Shown: one piece after another, positions 12,334 to 23,316 of the stretch
How positions within the stretch are numbered: position 1 is the stretch's first letter
Layout of the letters: each line of letters opens with the position of its first letter
DNA from: Paramecium sonneborni
Lineage: Eukaryota > Ciliophora > Oligohymenophorea > Peniculida > Parameciidae
Length of the DNA: 64,000 bases
Assembly (NCBI GenBank): GCA_905182985.1
Contig: CAJJDN010000080.1
Span: forward strand, 63,674-127,673
Direction: 5' to 3'
The notes under the pieces: model-generated
The model's database searches: none
Told to the model about the DNA's origin: nothing
Seen by the model: only the letters and a program-made list of their open reading frames with translations
Program-made: the position numbers and the translations under genes

Positions 12334-13143
12334 TCATAAAAATGATTTAATATTGTTTTACAAAATAAAATCATCGTTTCCTCTGCAAATGCTCTATTCA
12401 CTATCACTTAATATATTCTCTAAATTTGGATTTATTTTTTCATTGGGTGTTCCATTAACTGTATTTGTATTATTATTATTATTATTTTAATTCAAATATA
12501 TTAGAACTGAATCATTATTTACTGCTTCTATAATAGCATTTCCTGGAAGTTCATATGGCAAATCATTAATAACTATTTTAAATTTCTTTAGTCTCAAATC
12601 TTCAATAAATTTGGCACATTCAAAAGGATTAAAATCAAGTTCTCCATCAGATTCTTATTTTTCAATAATAATTTCTGAACAAAATTTTGAATTATCCTTA
12701 AATTATTTTAACTTCCTTTTACTAATTACTTCTTCATCTTGATTTGAAAATAAAGGAGCTTTTTTGAATTACTTTTTTAACAACTTCCATTCTTCTGATA
12801 TTAATTGTGTCATTTAATTATGATTAAGTTCAGGTCTTTCTAATTTAACTTCTTTTAATCTTGAATTATAATAAGATTTCCAATCATCATATTTAGAGAT
12901 TTTAGATTCTTGATTTATATTTATTTGTTAATTTTAATTATTATCTTTGTTTCCCATTTATTAAAAAATATCTTCAGCGCTAGACTCATTAAATATTTAT
13001 TCTTTATAATTAGGATTCTCAACTTTAACTAACTAAATATGATATATAAAATATACTTTTAATGAAGGAATTTACTTAAATTTCTTATCCTTAAATAATT
13101 CAAATTGATTGCAAATTATTTGCTTCTTTTTTGAATTTAACAT
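12334..13143 (-). CDS. HMG-box-like protein
   Basis: ATG at 13143 to TGA at 12334. With a 24-nt in-phase intron (GTATAT...ATTTAG, about minus-strand 13030-13053) the product is 261 aa. A central segment reads DDWKSYYNSRLKEVKLERPE followed by LNHNQMTQLISEEWKLLKKQ. This is the helix spacing of an HMG box: a Trp/Tyr-rich first helix, a Pro-containing turn, then EEWK in the second. HMG boxes bend DNA in chromatin. The C-terminal half has FNPFECAKFIEDLRLKKFKI and an Asn-rich tract, then a polar tail. Whether a full three-helix box is present cannot be settled by eye, so the family call is moderate and the gene call stronger. Confidence 0.6.
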
Positions 13144-13320
13144 TTTTTTAATTTATAAAAAATAAATAATAGCGGTAATAATTGTAAAATATAAATTATA
13201 TAATAGTATTAAGATTATGGATAATAATAAGTGATTATATAAATAGAGAAAGATATATTAATAAATAAAATGAGTGATTAATAAATTAATAAATAAATTC
13301 CATAGAATACATATAGAAAT

Positions 13321-14077
13321 TCATTTAGGTTTTTAGAAATTAATTTGATGAGAATATTCTCTATCATTAATTTCATCATCAACATCTTTAACATTGTTAG
13401 TTTTATATGGATTTTTGAGTTTATCTTTGATTTCTTCATATTATTCATCTTCATCAGGTGGTTTAGGAATAACACCTAATAATAATTTAAATGTTTACCT
13501 TAACCAATAAGTAAATCTTCAATAGAAGCAAATGTAATTTTCCTGAGTTTATGAATGAATGGAATGTTAGAGACAGCTTTAGTATCTTTATAAATAATAA
13601 AACATGGACATTAATCATCTGGAAAGTTTTCAATACATTTAGTTGCTACCATCTTTACAAATTTAATCTCTTTATATTATTTAGCTAGTTCACTTAATAC
13701 TTCATTAAGTTTTAAAGATTCAATAATATAATCTTAATAAAGAGATAACACAACAAATCTATCCTTAGATGCTTCAGTAACTTATTTAACATATTCATCT
13801 CTAGATATCTCATAGACCTCTCCATATAGTTTCTTTTATGCTTACTCCATCATTTATTAAAGTCTATATTCATTAATATACACATATACCTTTATGCTTT
13901 ATATTATTTAGTAAATTCATCATCTTCAAAAAAATCATCATCACTCTCTTGTTTTTCTTCTAATTTAGATATTGCTTATTAATATGTTTCCTTTAAAGTT
14001 GTTACTTTCTCTCTTTCCACATAGTTTCCATGTTTTACATGAATATCTTCCCATTCTGTTGTTACGCCATTAGCCAT
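13321..14077 (-). CDS. Phosducin-like protein, PDCL3/PhLP2 family
   Basis: Spliced product is 235 aa using introns of 26 and 23 nt. The N-terminus MANGVTTEWEDIHVKHGNYV matches the TEWxDI-x-KHG motif that opens PDCL3 (viral IAP-associated factor) proteins. An acidic/coiled segment follows, then a thioredoxin-like domain (DRFVVLSLYQDYIIESLKLN, VKMVATKCIENFPDDQCPCF) lacking a catalytic CxxC. The C-terminus is acidic. Family members are cytosolic co-chaperones of the CCT/TRiC chaperonin that help fold actin and tubulin, which suits a highly ciliated cell. Stop is TGA at 13321. Confidence 0.85.
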
Positions 14078-14207
14078 TGATTATTAATATTTATATTAAC
14101 ACTATATCCCCTTATATTTTATACATTATAACATAAGAATAATAAATCTTCAAATATACTTATATTAATAATATTTTAGTAATGTTCTATAGAATGAATA
14201 TCCATAA

Positions 14208-14702
14208 TCAATAAAATGAATTACGGTTCCCATTATAATAATTCCATTTCTCTGGATCCTAACATATATTCCCAAAACCATTAGGCACTTAATTTAACTA
14301 ATTTTATTAGCCGTCATTTTTCTAATCTATTGGAATACCTATATAATATTCTTCTTACTTCTCCTATACTATTATTTATTATTATTTAAATATACCTGGT
14401 TCTTATTTCATTTTTTAATTATCAACTGTGTCAAACATATCATTGTACATTGTATCAATACTATTCAAAGCATCATCTAATTCCTTGTTGCTTCCTGGTT
14501 CAAAAGAAAATGGAGCAGGTTTCTTTGGAGCAATTACAGCTTTCTATTATTTTACTTAATATGCATATTATTATTATGGAATTTGTTATCCAGGATATTA
14601 TTAATATTGTTATTAAGGATACATTTATGGATATTAAACATAACCTTATTAAGGATAATAATATTAAGGATAAGCATTACCATTGTTATTTGGAATTTGC
14701 AT
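14208..14702 (-). CDS. Gln/Pro/Tyr-rich uncharacterised protein
   Basis: ATG 14702 to TGA 14208, 164 aa, no intron needed. It begins MQIPNNNGNAYPQYYYPQQG and continues with a PQQ/YP-rich segment of about 50 residues, then a more ordered part (PKKPAPFSFEPGSNKELDDA, LNSIDTMYNDMFDTVDN) and the end DPEKWNYYNGNRNSFY. The aromatic Q/P/Y-rich head is disordered and resembles prion-like or trafficking-adaptor regions. No family assigned. Most glutamines are TAA codons. Confidence 0.62.
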
Positions 14703-14864
14703 TTTATTTAATATCAATAATATTTCAAAATAAAATTCTAATTTTATTTATATTCCTAAGAAATTTAAATGTAACAAACCTTAAAAACAAAAAATTCTCT
14801 ACATATAAATTGAATAAAGTTTAGATATAAAAAGTATTTTATCAAATTTAAATTAAAAAATTAA

Positions 14865-15069
14865 TCACTTCAATCTTAAAACCTTTTTCAAAGAACTCTT
14901 TGCTAAAGATATATCATCAAGAATCCTCTTTAATTTATTCTTAATTATTATCCATAAAGAATTTCACAAACAAATTCATTTTACTAAAAAAACTTTTGAT
15001 TATTAACTTTTGTTATAACAACAATAAATAATTAGTAATTTATCTCAAAAAAGTAAATATTTGGTTCAT
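14865..15069 (-). CDS. Possible small protein
   Basis: ATG at 15069 (MNQIFTFLRQITNYLLLLQQ) with a 28-nt intron (GTGAAA...AATTAAG) leads to NKLKRILDDISLAKSSLKKV and TGA at 14865, 58 aa in total. Frame arithmetic works and the C-terminal exon looks coding, but the gene is short and has no recognisable domain. It could also be part of a longer gene with exons upstream. Confidence 0.33.
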
Positions 15070-15379
15070 TAATCTTTTCTCTATTTCAATAAGTATTTTC
15101 TCTTCTAAATAATAATAAATTATAATTAAAATAATTTATATTTTCTGTTCAGTAGAAAACAGAAAGAAAATGATTTTATCCACTAATGTGATCATTACAA
15201 TAAGGTCATATTGTTAATTTTGAGAAGGAAATTAATTTAAGTAATATTTATATTATTTAAGAATAACTAGAATCTTAAATCATTTTTAAAACATTATATG
15301 TAATTAAAAATCTTAAAGTTTTGATTTACATCTATGATTTTAATTATTTTTATTTTAGAGTTTAATTCAGCAGAATTTG
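15070..15379. other. Intergenic spacer, nothing recognised
   Basis: AT-rich spacer between the possible small minus-strand gene and the second K+ channel gene. It contains a short inverted pair around 15140-15163 (TTTTCTG TTCAG TAGAAAACAG) and a pyrimidine tract before the channel start. No ORF or RNA gene supported. Confidence 0.4.
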
Positions 15380-17935
15380 ATGATTTCTTAATAATAAGGA
15401 AGTATTCAATAACATAAAGCTTTTGCATTTCCCCATTAAGAATGTTATAAGGAAAAAGATGAATCATTTATATAGTCATAATTGTCTGATTTAAATGTTA
15501 CTCCAGACAGAAATTCTCTAAACCTGGGGCTATAATCCTAGAATTTAAACATAAAAAAACAAATGATAAAATTGCCAAATAACAAAGTATTTAATATATG
15601 TATATAGGTGAATTAATTAATGAGTAGCTTCACACCAAAAAAATTGAAAATTTAATTACATCAAATTCCAAAATATCAAACTTCAAATATTTCTAAATTA
15701 ATTCAAAGAAATAAACTCATTAATCAATTTAAAAAAAATATATTAGAACAATCGTATATTTTATAGAAGGATTTGAAAAGTAAAATTGAATCTGTTTTGA
15801 AATTAACCAAAGTGAAGTCTGAATAAGTAGATTATTAAATCTTAAATATAGTTATAAGATGAATCAGACCATTTAATCCCCCTAATGACATCTAATAGTC
15901 GTTTCTTATTCTATTGGGACATTATAAATTTAATCTTAGACTTTGTAAATCTATGGTATTGTGCATATTTGGCTACAATTTTAAGTTTTTCAACAAATGA
16001 CATTTTATTAGAAATCATACTCTTAATAAACACTGGTTTCGAAATTTTTCTAAATTTTAATAGGTCTATATTAATAAATGGATAATTTGTTAGAAGTAGA
16101 ATGATAATAACAGAAACTTATTTAAAAGGAGGATTTTTTTTGGATTTTCTAGGATTTTTAATTTGGATGCTTTAAATTTTTGTCTAAAGTAGCAATGTAT
16201 ACTTTGAGATATTAGTAATATTTTAAATATTTCTGATTGTTATAAGAATATTTAGAAAATATTCAATTAGTACATCATAATTATACCTTAAAGAATATTA
16301 AACAAATCTTTTAGATTTATTTACATTATTACTTAATCTATACTTTTTTGCACATATAGTTGCATGTTTGTGGTATTATATTGGGGATAAAACATAATAT
16401 TTAGGATAAAGTTGGATTCTTAAATATGAATTTAGTGATAAATCTAATAGTGAGAAATATAATGCAGCATTTTATTGGGCTACAATGACAATGGTTACAG
16501 TTGGATATGGAGATATTACTGCTACAAACTTTTATGAGATATTATTTTCGAATGTCATGATGTTAGTATCTAGTTGTATTTTTGGATATTCTATGAATTC
16601 AATAGGAATGATACTAAATGCAATTCAAAACTAAAATTATAGATTTAGGTAAAGAATAAAATATATTTAAGAAAAACTTTACAATTAGTAAATACTTATA
16701 TGTATTCTAATAATGTTAATTAATCTACTTAACATAAAATAAGAAATTATTTATAATTATAAAACGAAAGAGAATCCTAAGAGAATGTTTAAGCTCTTGA
16801 TACAATTATATCAGAATTGCCATAAGAATTGAGACTTGAACTATAATAAAATATTAAAAAAAAGATGGTTGAAAAGATGAAAGTCTTATAAGGATTGTTT
16901 TCTAAATCAACATTAGCAAATACTGCTTCAATTTTAACTAAGAAATTGATGTTTCCTGGATAACTTTTATTCTAATAAAATTAAAGCTAAGATGATGGTT
17001 TATATTATTTATAATCAGGATCTCTCTAAGTAATAGAGGAGAAAAGTTAAAATACTTTGAATTTAATCACAGCTGGAAATACTTTTGGAGAATATTCATT
17101 TTTTAGTGGATTTAAACCATTAGAAACAATCAAAGCCCTAGAATTCTGTTAAATCTATAAATTAGAAAGAAATTAATTCTTACAGATTATAAAAAGAAAT
17201 CATCGAGATTTTGAAAAATTTCATCAAATGAAAGATTAAATAAATCTATATAAAGATTTCTCTAAATTAAGAATTCCATGCAATATTTGCAAAAGCTATT
17301 CTCATTTAGATATTTAATGTCCTAAACTTACTTATTAACCAAATTTTGAATAACGCTTTAAAAAATTGCAATTTCAAAGTGAAAACAATACTCGATGTTA
17401 AAGGTAAAGAACTAAATTAAAAGTGAATACACTTGATGTACTTAATACTATTTAAGTATCAGTAAAGAGTTATATGTAATAAGAAATATCTCAAATTCTT
17501 GGATAAAATCCTACTAACAATAATGAATCTCCAACTCATTTTTAAAAAATAGAATTGTAATCTAATACACTTAATTTAATTGATAATGAACCTATATAAA
17601 CTTAAGGTCCTGTAAAATCATAAAATTTGGAAAATGTTCCAAGTATTTAATGCAAAAATTTAATTGATTATCTTGCTGAAACAGAGGTTAATTGTCTTAT
17701 CGATTTAGAAAAATAAATTTAAAATGTTTCAATAGATATTGATAAAATGTATCAATATACAAATTATATGATTCATAATAATGCAAATCATGTAATTTAA
17801 TAAATTGGTAAGAAATTAAGTTAGTAAGAAAAGAGAATATTTTAATAATAAGGTAGATATACATTTTATCATATTGTTAAGATGAAAGCATTAAAGCTTA
17901 GAGATTACATGAAAAATTAAAATTAATATGTTTGA
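15380..17935 (+). CDS. Voltage-gated K+ channel with cyclic-nucleotide-binding domain
   Basis: Spliced product is about 835 aa and a distant paralogue of the channel at 3567. Start MISQQQGSIQQHKAFAFPHQ. S1 begins LFYWDIINLILDFVNLWYCA. The pore reads FYWATMTMVTVGYGDITATN with the K+ filter TVGYGD, and S6 is MMLVSSCIFGYSMNSIGMIL. The C-linker contains IISELPQELRLELQQN. The cNMP-binding domain follows (MFPGQLLF..., GLYYLQSGSLQVIEEKS, NTFGEYSFFSG). Introns of 25 nt (before LQDESDHLIPLM) and 23 nt (GTAAAG...TTTAAG, after S6) restore the frame; a 21-nt in-phase candidate exists near 15591. After the cNMP domain are CxxC-like cysteines (IPCNICKSYSHLDIQCPK). The last 30 residues repeat the YTFYHxVKxxAxK motif of the first channel. 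Confidence 0.87.
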
Positions 17936-17955
17936 TTTTATAATTCAGGATTTAT

Positions 17956-18232
17956 TCACAGACCATCGTGTACTCTTCTTCTTCTTCTTCTAGGTTTAGC
18001 TCCTCCACAAGGACAATTATCATCTCCAATACCATCTTTCCATCTACATGTAGAACCATCTTCACAAGAACATTCACCATTATTATTATCTGTACATTAT
18101 AAATGCATATATGTGCATTTGAAATCTTAAGCCAATTACATACAATCTAATTTACAATTTATTTATACTTCCATTTACATAAGTTATTTAAACCAAAAAG
18201 AGAAGTGCTCCAATCAAAATATATTTGATCAT
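17956..18232 (-). CDS. Small secreted Cys-rich protein with poly-Arg tail
   Basis: ATG 18232 gives a clear signal peptide (MIKYILIGALLFLVQITYVNG). A 22-nt intron (GTATAA...AATTAG) joins it to a Cys-rich mature part with ten cysteines in about 45 residues (NCMQLAQDFKCTYMHLQCTD, then GECSCEDGSTCRW and DDNCPCGG). It ends KPRRRRRRVHDGL, where the Arg run is encoded by AGA repeats. Total 84 aa, TGA at 17956. The spacing resembles small secreted disulfide peptides but fits no family that I can name. Role unknown: extracellular signal, defence or secretory-granule content are all possible. Confidence 0.7.
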
Positions 18233-18771
18233 AATTATTAAAATTAATGAATTTATTAAATTGCTTAATTTAATTCATATATAAACCTAACCTTTTTGGA
18301 ATTTTAAATAGACATATTAAATATTATAATTATTATATTACTTTCTTTCTTATTAAGTTATGCAATTATTTAAATTTCTCTAGAATTAAATTCTTTACAT
18401 TACATTTTAAGCTTATGATAGAGTTTTTCATTAAAATATAAAAATATCATCCTTTTTTTCTTCAAATTTTGGAAGAATATTTAAAATTTTCTACAAAAAT
18501 AGTAGAATTAACTTTCCTAATGATTGATTTATTTGAAAACTGTAATCAAATTTATTTATTGAATTACTTTAATATGCAATACAAAGGAATATTAATATTT
18601 CAGCTGGTTAGAAAATTAAAATTACTAAATTTTGAATCAATCTTACTTTACTAAAATAAATTTAAGTTTCTAACAAATCTATTCAAAAAAACAAACGCTT
18701 AAAAATTATTTTGCAATATTTCCAGAATAATTTTACATTTAAGATCTTTAGTTCTAAATTAATAGCTTCTT
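18233..18771. other. Intergenic region, no supported gene
   Basis: A plus-strand frame at 18469-18654 (MEEYLKFSTKIVELTFLM...) is short, lies in AT-rich sequence and lacks any motif. Nothing else seen on either strand. Confidence 0.45.
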
Positions 18772-18972
18772 TCAATTAAACTTTTTGTTTAATAAAAATT
18801 ACTATATAATTATGTTACAATAAACATTTATTCTAAATCTTTCAATCGAATTCTTTTTTTATATCGCTTTTGGTTAAGTATTTTATACTTTTTCAGAAAT
18901 TTGATTATTATTATACATAAATTCCAAAATTGATTTTATCTTTGTATATTTGAAGGGTGTTCCATTAAGCAT
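18772..18972 (-). CDS. Possible small protein
   Basis: ATG 18972 to TGA 18772, 66 aa (MLNGTPFKYTKIKSILEFMY, then NNNQISEKVQNTQPKAIQKK). The first 45 residues look coding. The end is more hydrophobic and could include a 24-nt in-phase intron (GTTTAT...TATAG). No family recognised; it may be a relic. Confidence 0.3.
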
Positions 18973-19232
18973 TTGCTATTTTCTTTTTTTTTATCCTTTA
19001 TATATAATTTTTTAAGTTTTAATATATAACATAACTTACAAAAATTCATTAATTTTATCTAATTTGTTTACATACTTCTGACTTATAAAATAATTAGATG
19101 TAAACATTTAAGTATTTGTAGATTATCTAACTAACAAATAAAATTGATTATTTTATTTTTAATAAAATAAATGTATGTTAAAAATTATAAATTATTAATG
19201 AGACCTTCTTTCTATTTGAAACAGTTTTATAA

Positions 19233-20505
19233 ATGATTCTCAATCAAGAAGATCTCTTTTTAGGAACAATTTACATAGTAAATCAAAACAATACCCTTTA
19301 TTGTAAGGCATGTAGAATACAATGCAAAATTTAAAATAATGTTAATGAAACAATATCAAAGCACATGTTAAATTAAGTCCATATTTTTGAATTATAAAAA
19401 GCATTTCAAGAGCATCAAGAATGTCTTTAAAACAAAACTGATTAAAACTAATTATTTGAATTAGATATTGCAATTGAGAATTCTAAAATTTCTTAGGAAA
19501 GTATGTATTAAATTAAGCATAATTTTATAGAGTTAGCTACTTATTTTCAAGAATGTTTGAATTAGGTTAAATATTTAAGAGAATATGCACCAGAAAAAAG
19601 AGAAGAACACATTCGAGTATTAATACAATTTTATTCATTTATGTTATTAAAAGGTAAAAATACAATGGATTTATCGGAGATTTTTAATTTTTTGAAGGAG
19701 AACAAAAAAAATATATCAATATTAAAATAATTGATGAAATATCATAGTAATAGATTTATTTAATATAGATGTATCATTTTCTAAAAGAGAGTATAATAGA
19801 TTATATGTAGAATTTAAAGCTATTACAAAATAGTCTTTTCAACATTTAAATATTGAAGAACGTGAGCAATATTTCAAATAGATGTTATAAGATTTAATAG
19901 ATAATGATAGAAGAGATCTTGCAATAGTTTTTATGTTAATGAGATTACCTAATTTTTAAGCTAAATATCTGTCATTAATTAAATTAAAACATTTAACAGA
20001 TTGTAGTTAAATAGCAACCCTTCCAAAAAGTTTAGGCATTTAATCAACTAAAGAGATAGCATAATAAGTTAAAGAGTTAATAATATAGAAAAATTTAGAT
20101 GCAAATGATTGTTTATTATCAAATGTATCTTAAAAAGAATTGAATAGAAGGATATATCGTTAAAGAAAGAAAATAATAAAATAAACAACAGATTAAAATT
20201 ATAAGTTATTTTTAGAAAATGCATCTTTGAGTTAAGTAAAAAATTTACATTAAAATGAAAAAGAAATAGATACAATATTATCTTAAAATTCTTATAATTA
20301 ATTAAAGGATTCTAGTCATGAATTGGATTTTTAAAGTGATATATCAATAGAATTAGAAATATAGGAAATAAAAAAATAGAAGAAAATAAAAAGTGATATG
20401 ATTTAAGAAGAGAAGATAGGATAATAAAATTTGAAAAGTAATAAATAATCAAATAATGAAGATTCCAACTAAATATCTGAATAAATATCGTTAATCTCAT
20501 TATGA
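19233..20505 (+). CDS. Uncharacterised 416-aa protein
   Basis: ATG 19233 to TGA 20503 with one 22-nt intron (GTAATA...AATATAG near 19748) that shifts the frame correctly. The N-terminus carries a CxxC...H...H cluster (LYCKACRIQCKIQNN, SKHMLNQVH) that could bind zinc. The middle is helical (EEREQYFKQMLQDLIDNDRR). A TLPKSLGIQSTKEIAQQVKE segment follows, then a Lys/Gln/Ser-rich tail. No domain that I can name. Gene structure is well supported by frame; function is unknown. Confidence 0.68.
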
Positions 20506-20570
20506 ATTAAATTTTAAATTTATTTGTGATGAATAAATATAGTTTCATTTAAACAGATTAAATTTGCTTT

Positions 20571-20609
20571 TTCAAAATTGGAATCCGTATTTCTTTTCCA
20601 ATTCTTCAT
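20571..20609 (-). promoter_or_regulatory. SECIS element of the selenoprotein W gene
   Basis: In the 3' UTR, about 50 nt past the TGA stop. Reading the minus strand: AUGA quartet, then AGAAUUGGAA pairing with UUCCAAUUUU (10 bp with one G-U), an apical loop starting with unpaired AA (AAGAAAUACGGA), then UGA on the 3' side. This is the eukaryotic SECIS layout with tandem G-A pairs. It supports reading the in-frame TGA at 20913-20915 as selenocysteine. Confidence 0.8.
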
Positions 20610-20658
20610 TTATTTAATCTCTTAATCTCAACTATAATATTCAAATTCTTATTATATT

Positions 20659-21011
20659 TCATTCCACAAACTTAATAACTCTTTGCATGATTTCAGCAAC
20701 ATTATCAGGAGTAATATTACCTTATCCATTTTTTTTAGAGTGAACTAATTCTTTTATTCCATCTTATTTAAATACAGTAACTTCAATATTTCCTGTTCTC
20801 TATTTTAATATTATTATATATTTACTGAATCTGGTGAATTCAATGTAATTTCACTTTTTGGATAAAGATGCTTTAAACAAACTTCAGCCAATATAGCTTA
20901 AGAACGATATCCTCATCCTGAACAATATTCAATATGAACTCTTACAGGAAGACTTGCATTAGCTTTTAATAATTCGACTGCTTTAGGAATTTATGTAAAG
21001 AATTTACGCAT
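20659..21011 (-). CDS. Selenoprotein W-like (Rdx family), in-frame TGA = Sec
   Basis: Spliced product is 108 aa with one 26-nt intron (GTAAAT...AAATAG). Codons 24-36 read RVHIEYCSG-U-GYR, where U is a TGA at minus-strand 20915-20913 (codon 33). This is the CxxU redox motif of SelW/Rdx proteins on the first beta-alpha unit. The rest follows the thioredoxin-like Rdx fold (KHLYPKSEITLN, GNIEVTVFKQDG, LVHSKKNG, DNVAEIMQRVIKFVE). The terminating TGA is at 20659 and a SECIS hairpin lies just downstream. Length is normal for SelW (about 85-110 aa). The likely role is a small cytosolic redox protein. It is paralogous to the gene at 50784. Confidence 0.86.
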
Positions 21012-21039
21012 TAAAAATAATATTAGGATAGAAAAATAT

Positions 21040-21608
21040 TATTTGATTAAGACATTACACCTTGAACTAATGATGAAATTAGATCTAATTCATGTTCTAA
21101 TTACTCACACTAATCTTTATTTAATAAAAATTAATCTTAAATTAAACATCTTCAGCAATTAACTCATCAAATCAATTCTTAAAGCTAAAATTTATTACCA
21201 AAACTTAAATTTAGTAATATTAATCCTAAAGTATTCAATACTAAACTATAAAATAATAAATCTGTCTAAAAAAAAGAACAATCTCTAGAATTATAAGCTT
21301 TACCATTATTATTACAAAATAAAGAACTTTTATAATTTAAAAAACCTAGGCATAAACATACTGAAATTAAAGTAATACTAGAAATAGACAAAATTATTAG
21401 AAGAAATTTATTTTATCTTCCAACTCATAAATTTAAAGTTATAGATTGAAATAATTGACTTAGTAAGTAGAGCTCTTGTTACAAATACAATAATATTTTT
21501 ATATTGTGAATTAGCTGTGCATATTTTACTATTAATAAATTGAATATCAATATTTAATACAAAAATTATCTTCGAATTATCTAATTTGGAAATTATTATA
21601 TATTTTTT
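21040..21608 (-). CDS. Possible multi-pass membrane protein, exon structure unresolved
   Basis: On the minus strand one frame gives FLLIILSISSITLISVCLCL (TM), an extracellular-type loop with CNNNGKAYNSRDCSFFQTD, then LLFYSLVLNTLGLILLNLSF (TM), suggesting a tetraspan-like protein. Upstream, ATG 21608 opens a different frame (MKKYIIISKLDNSKIIFVLN). Downstream, a further frame contains DQCEQLEHELDLISSLVQGV. I could not place introns that join the three parts without meeting TGA. It may be a gene with several introns or a decayed one. Confidence 0.35.
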
Positions 21609-21814
21609 CAAATTAATTATTTATATAATTATTCTTTCTAATTTTTTAAAATATATAATAATATTTAATCATATTTTTTTCATAATGTTGATTCTCTTCC
21701 AACTAAAAATTATTTTATAATTTGATAAAGAATAAAGAATAAAGAATAAACAATTAACAAATAATACTATTATAAATATCTTACACGTTAATTATATAAT
21801 AAAAAATTAAGAAA

Positions 21815-22209
21815 ATGGAACAATTAATATAAGGTGGTTGCCATTGTTGCAAAGTATAATTTGAATTCTATGGTCCACTTGAAATGGAAGTAATTTAATG
21901 TGTTTGTTCTATTTGCCGAATGAAATAAAATCATCATGTTCTAATTCCATAATCTAAATTCAAGTTATTGACAAATATGGATGAATTAAGTTTATATACA
22001 TTTAATACCAAATAAGTATTTATTTAACTTAAATTTAGGCAAAACATTATTTTTGCAAAACTTGTGGAGTGTAATCTTTTTTTTATCCAAGATCAAATCC
22101 AAACATGATAGCTGTTACAATATATTGTTTACAATTACCATAGAATGTCAAATTAACAAAGTTAACATAAGGACTTGAATAATCGATTAAAAGAATCATT
22201 TAACAATGA
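21815..22209 (+). CDS. CENP-V / GFA-fold zinc protein
   Basis: ATG 21815 to TGA 22207, 123 aa after a 23-nt intron (GTATTT...ATTTAG). It shows the Mss4-like GFA/CENP-V pattern: GGCHCCKVQFEFYGP, then CVCSICRMKQ, then KHYFCKTCGVQSFFYPRSNP. These Cys pairs ligate zinc in the family; members bind glutathione-formaldehyde adducts (Gfa) or associate with centromeres and microtubules (CENP-V). Which role applies cannot be judged from the sequence. Start is the only Met before the conserved GGCHC. Confidence 0.83.
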
Positions 22210-22552
22210 AATTTAATTTATTTTATATCAATAAAAAATCTTAAAATTGTCAAAGTCATTCATAATATAAAAGTAGTATTTATAATCAATCATTTACTAT
22301 TAAAAACAGATTAATTAAAGACATTTTTATTACTAGATATTTGTAATATGTTTATAATTCGAAAAATAAAAAATTTGAAAGGATCAATTTTAAGTTAATA
22401 ATTGATACTATAAGTAAATGATGAAGTAAGTGTCTTTATTTTTAGATTGCATAGTTTTGATTTATTCATAAATCTAAAAATATTATTATTAAGATAAAAC
22501 TTTTTAAAATTAATTAGCTTATAATAATACTCATATTAATTTATTTAACTGA
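22210..22552. other. Intergenic spacer, nothing recognised
   Basis: AT-rich spacer before the poly-Q gene. A GTAAGTGTC...TTTTTAG intron-like element at about 22427-22446 raises the possibility of an upstream non-coding exon, but no good coding exon precedes it. Confidence 0.35.
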
Positions 22553-23272
22553 ATGAAAGATTAAGGCAGATACAGTAAATTAAGTGAGGAAGAAGCAGCT
22601 GCTTAATTTGAATTAAGGTACTGATTGTGATTTACTTAAGAAAATAATAAATAATGAATAATTTACTTGAATAATACGAGAGTAGTTAAAAAAATAAAAA
22701 ATCATCTAAAATATAGAAACCATAAATAAATAAATAAGAATTCATAGTGTAAAACCCAAATAAATAATAATTAAAAATTCCAAAGTAAGAATCTAAAAAA
22801 TTAAAAATTGTAAAAGAAGAATCTCCTCAATAGAATTCTAATGCTTCTCCAGAATTAGATATTGAATAAATAGAATAAATATAATAAATAGAATAGCCAA
22901 CTCCAATTGTATAATCACTTTCTATTGTTTAAAGTGATAGTGCCAATTTAAAGAAAATTTGGTTGAAAGATATTGGTAATATAGATTTAGAAATACAAAG
23001 ATTAACAAGAGAAACAAAAACTTTTGAAATGGATAAATTAGTAAATAAATCATAGTTTTCTAATTAATCTTCAGTTATTAAAGATGTTGTTTCAAGAAAA
23101 AACCCTAGATCAAATTCATCATAACAATAGTAATAATCAAAAGTGTATTATGAATTAAGATAAAGATAATCAAGTAAGGAATCACATATATCTGATTCAT
23201 CTTACACAAAAAAAGCTGAATGTTTCAAAGGAGTTGTAAAAAGTTCAAGCTTAAAAAAGTTATGTTAATAAC

Positions 23273-23316
<44 letters not shown>

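Noticed and set aside
14450..14824. 124-aa plus-strand ORF
   Set aside because: Antisense to the Q/P/Y-rich protein, whose minus-strand reading is far more protein-like.
21408..21611. 67-aa minus-strand ORF as a complete gene
   Set aside because: Standard-code ends are meaningless here; it may be the first exon of the unresolved membrane protein but is not a gene on its own.
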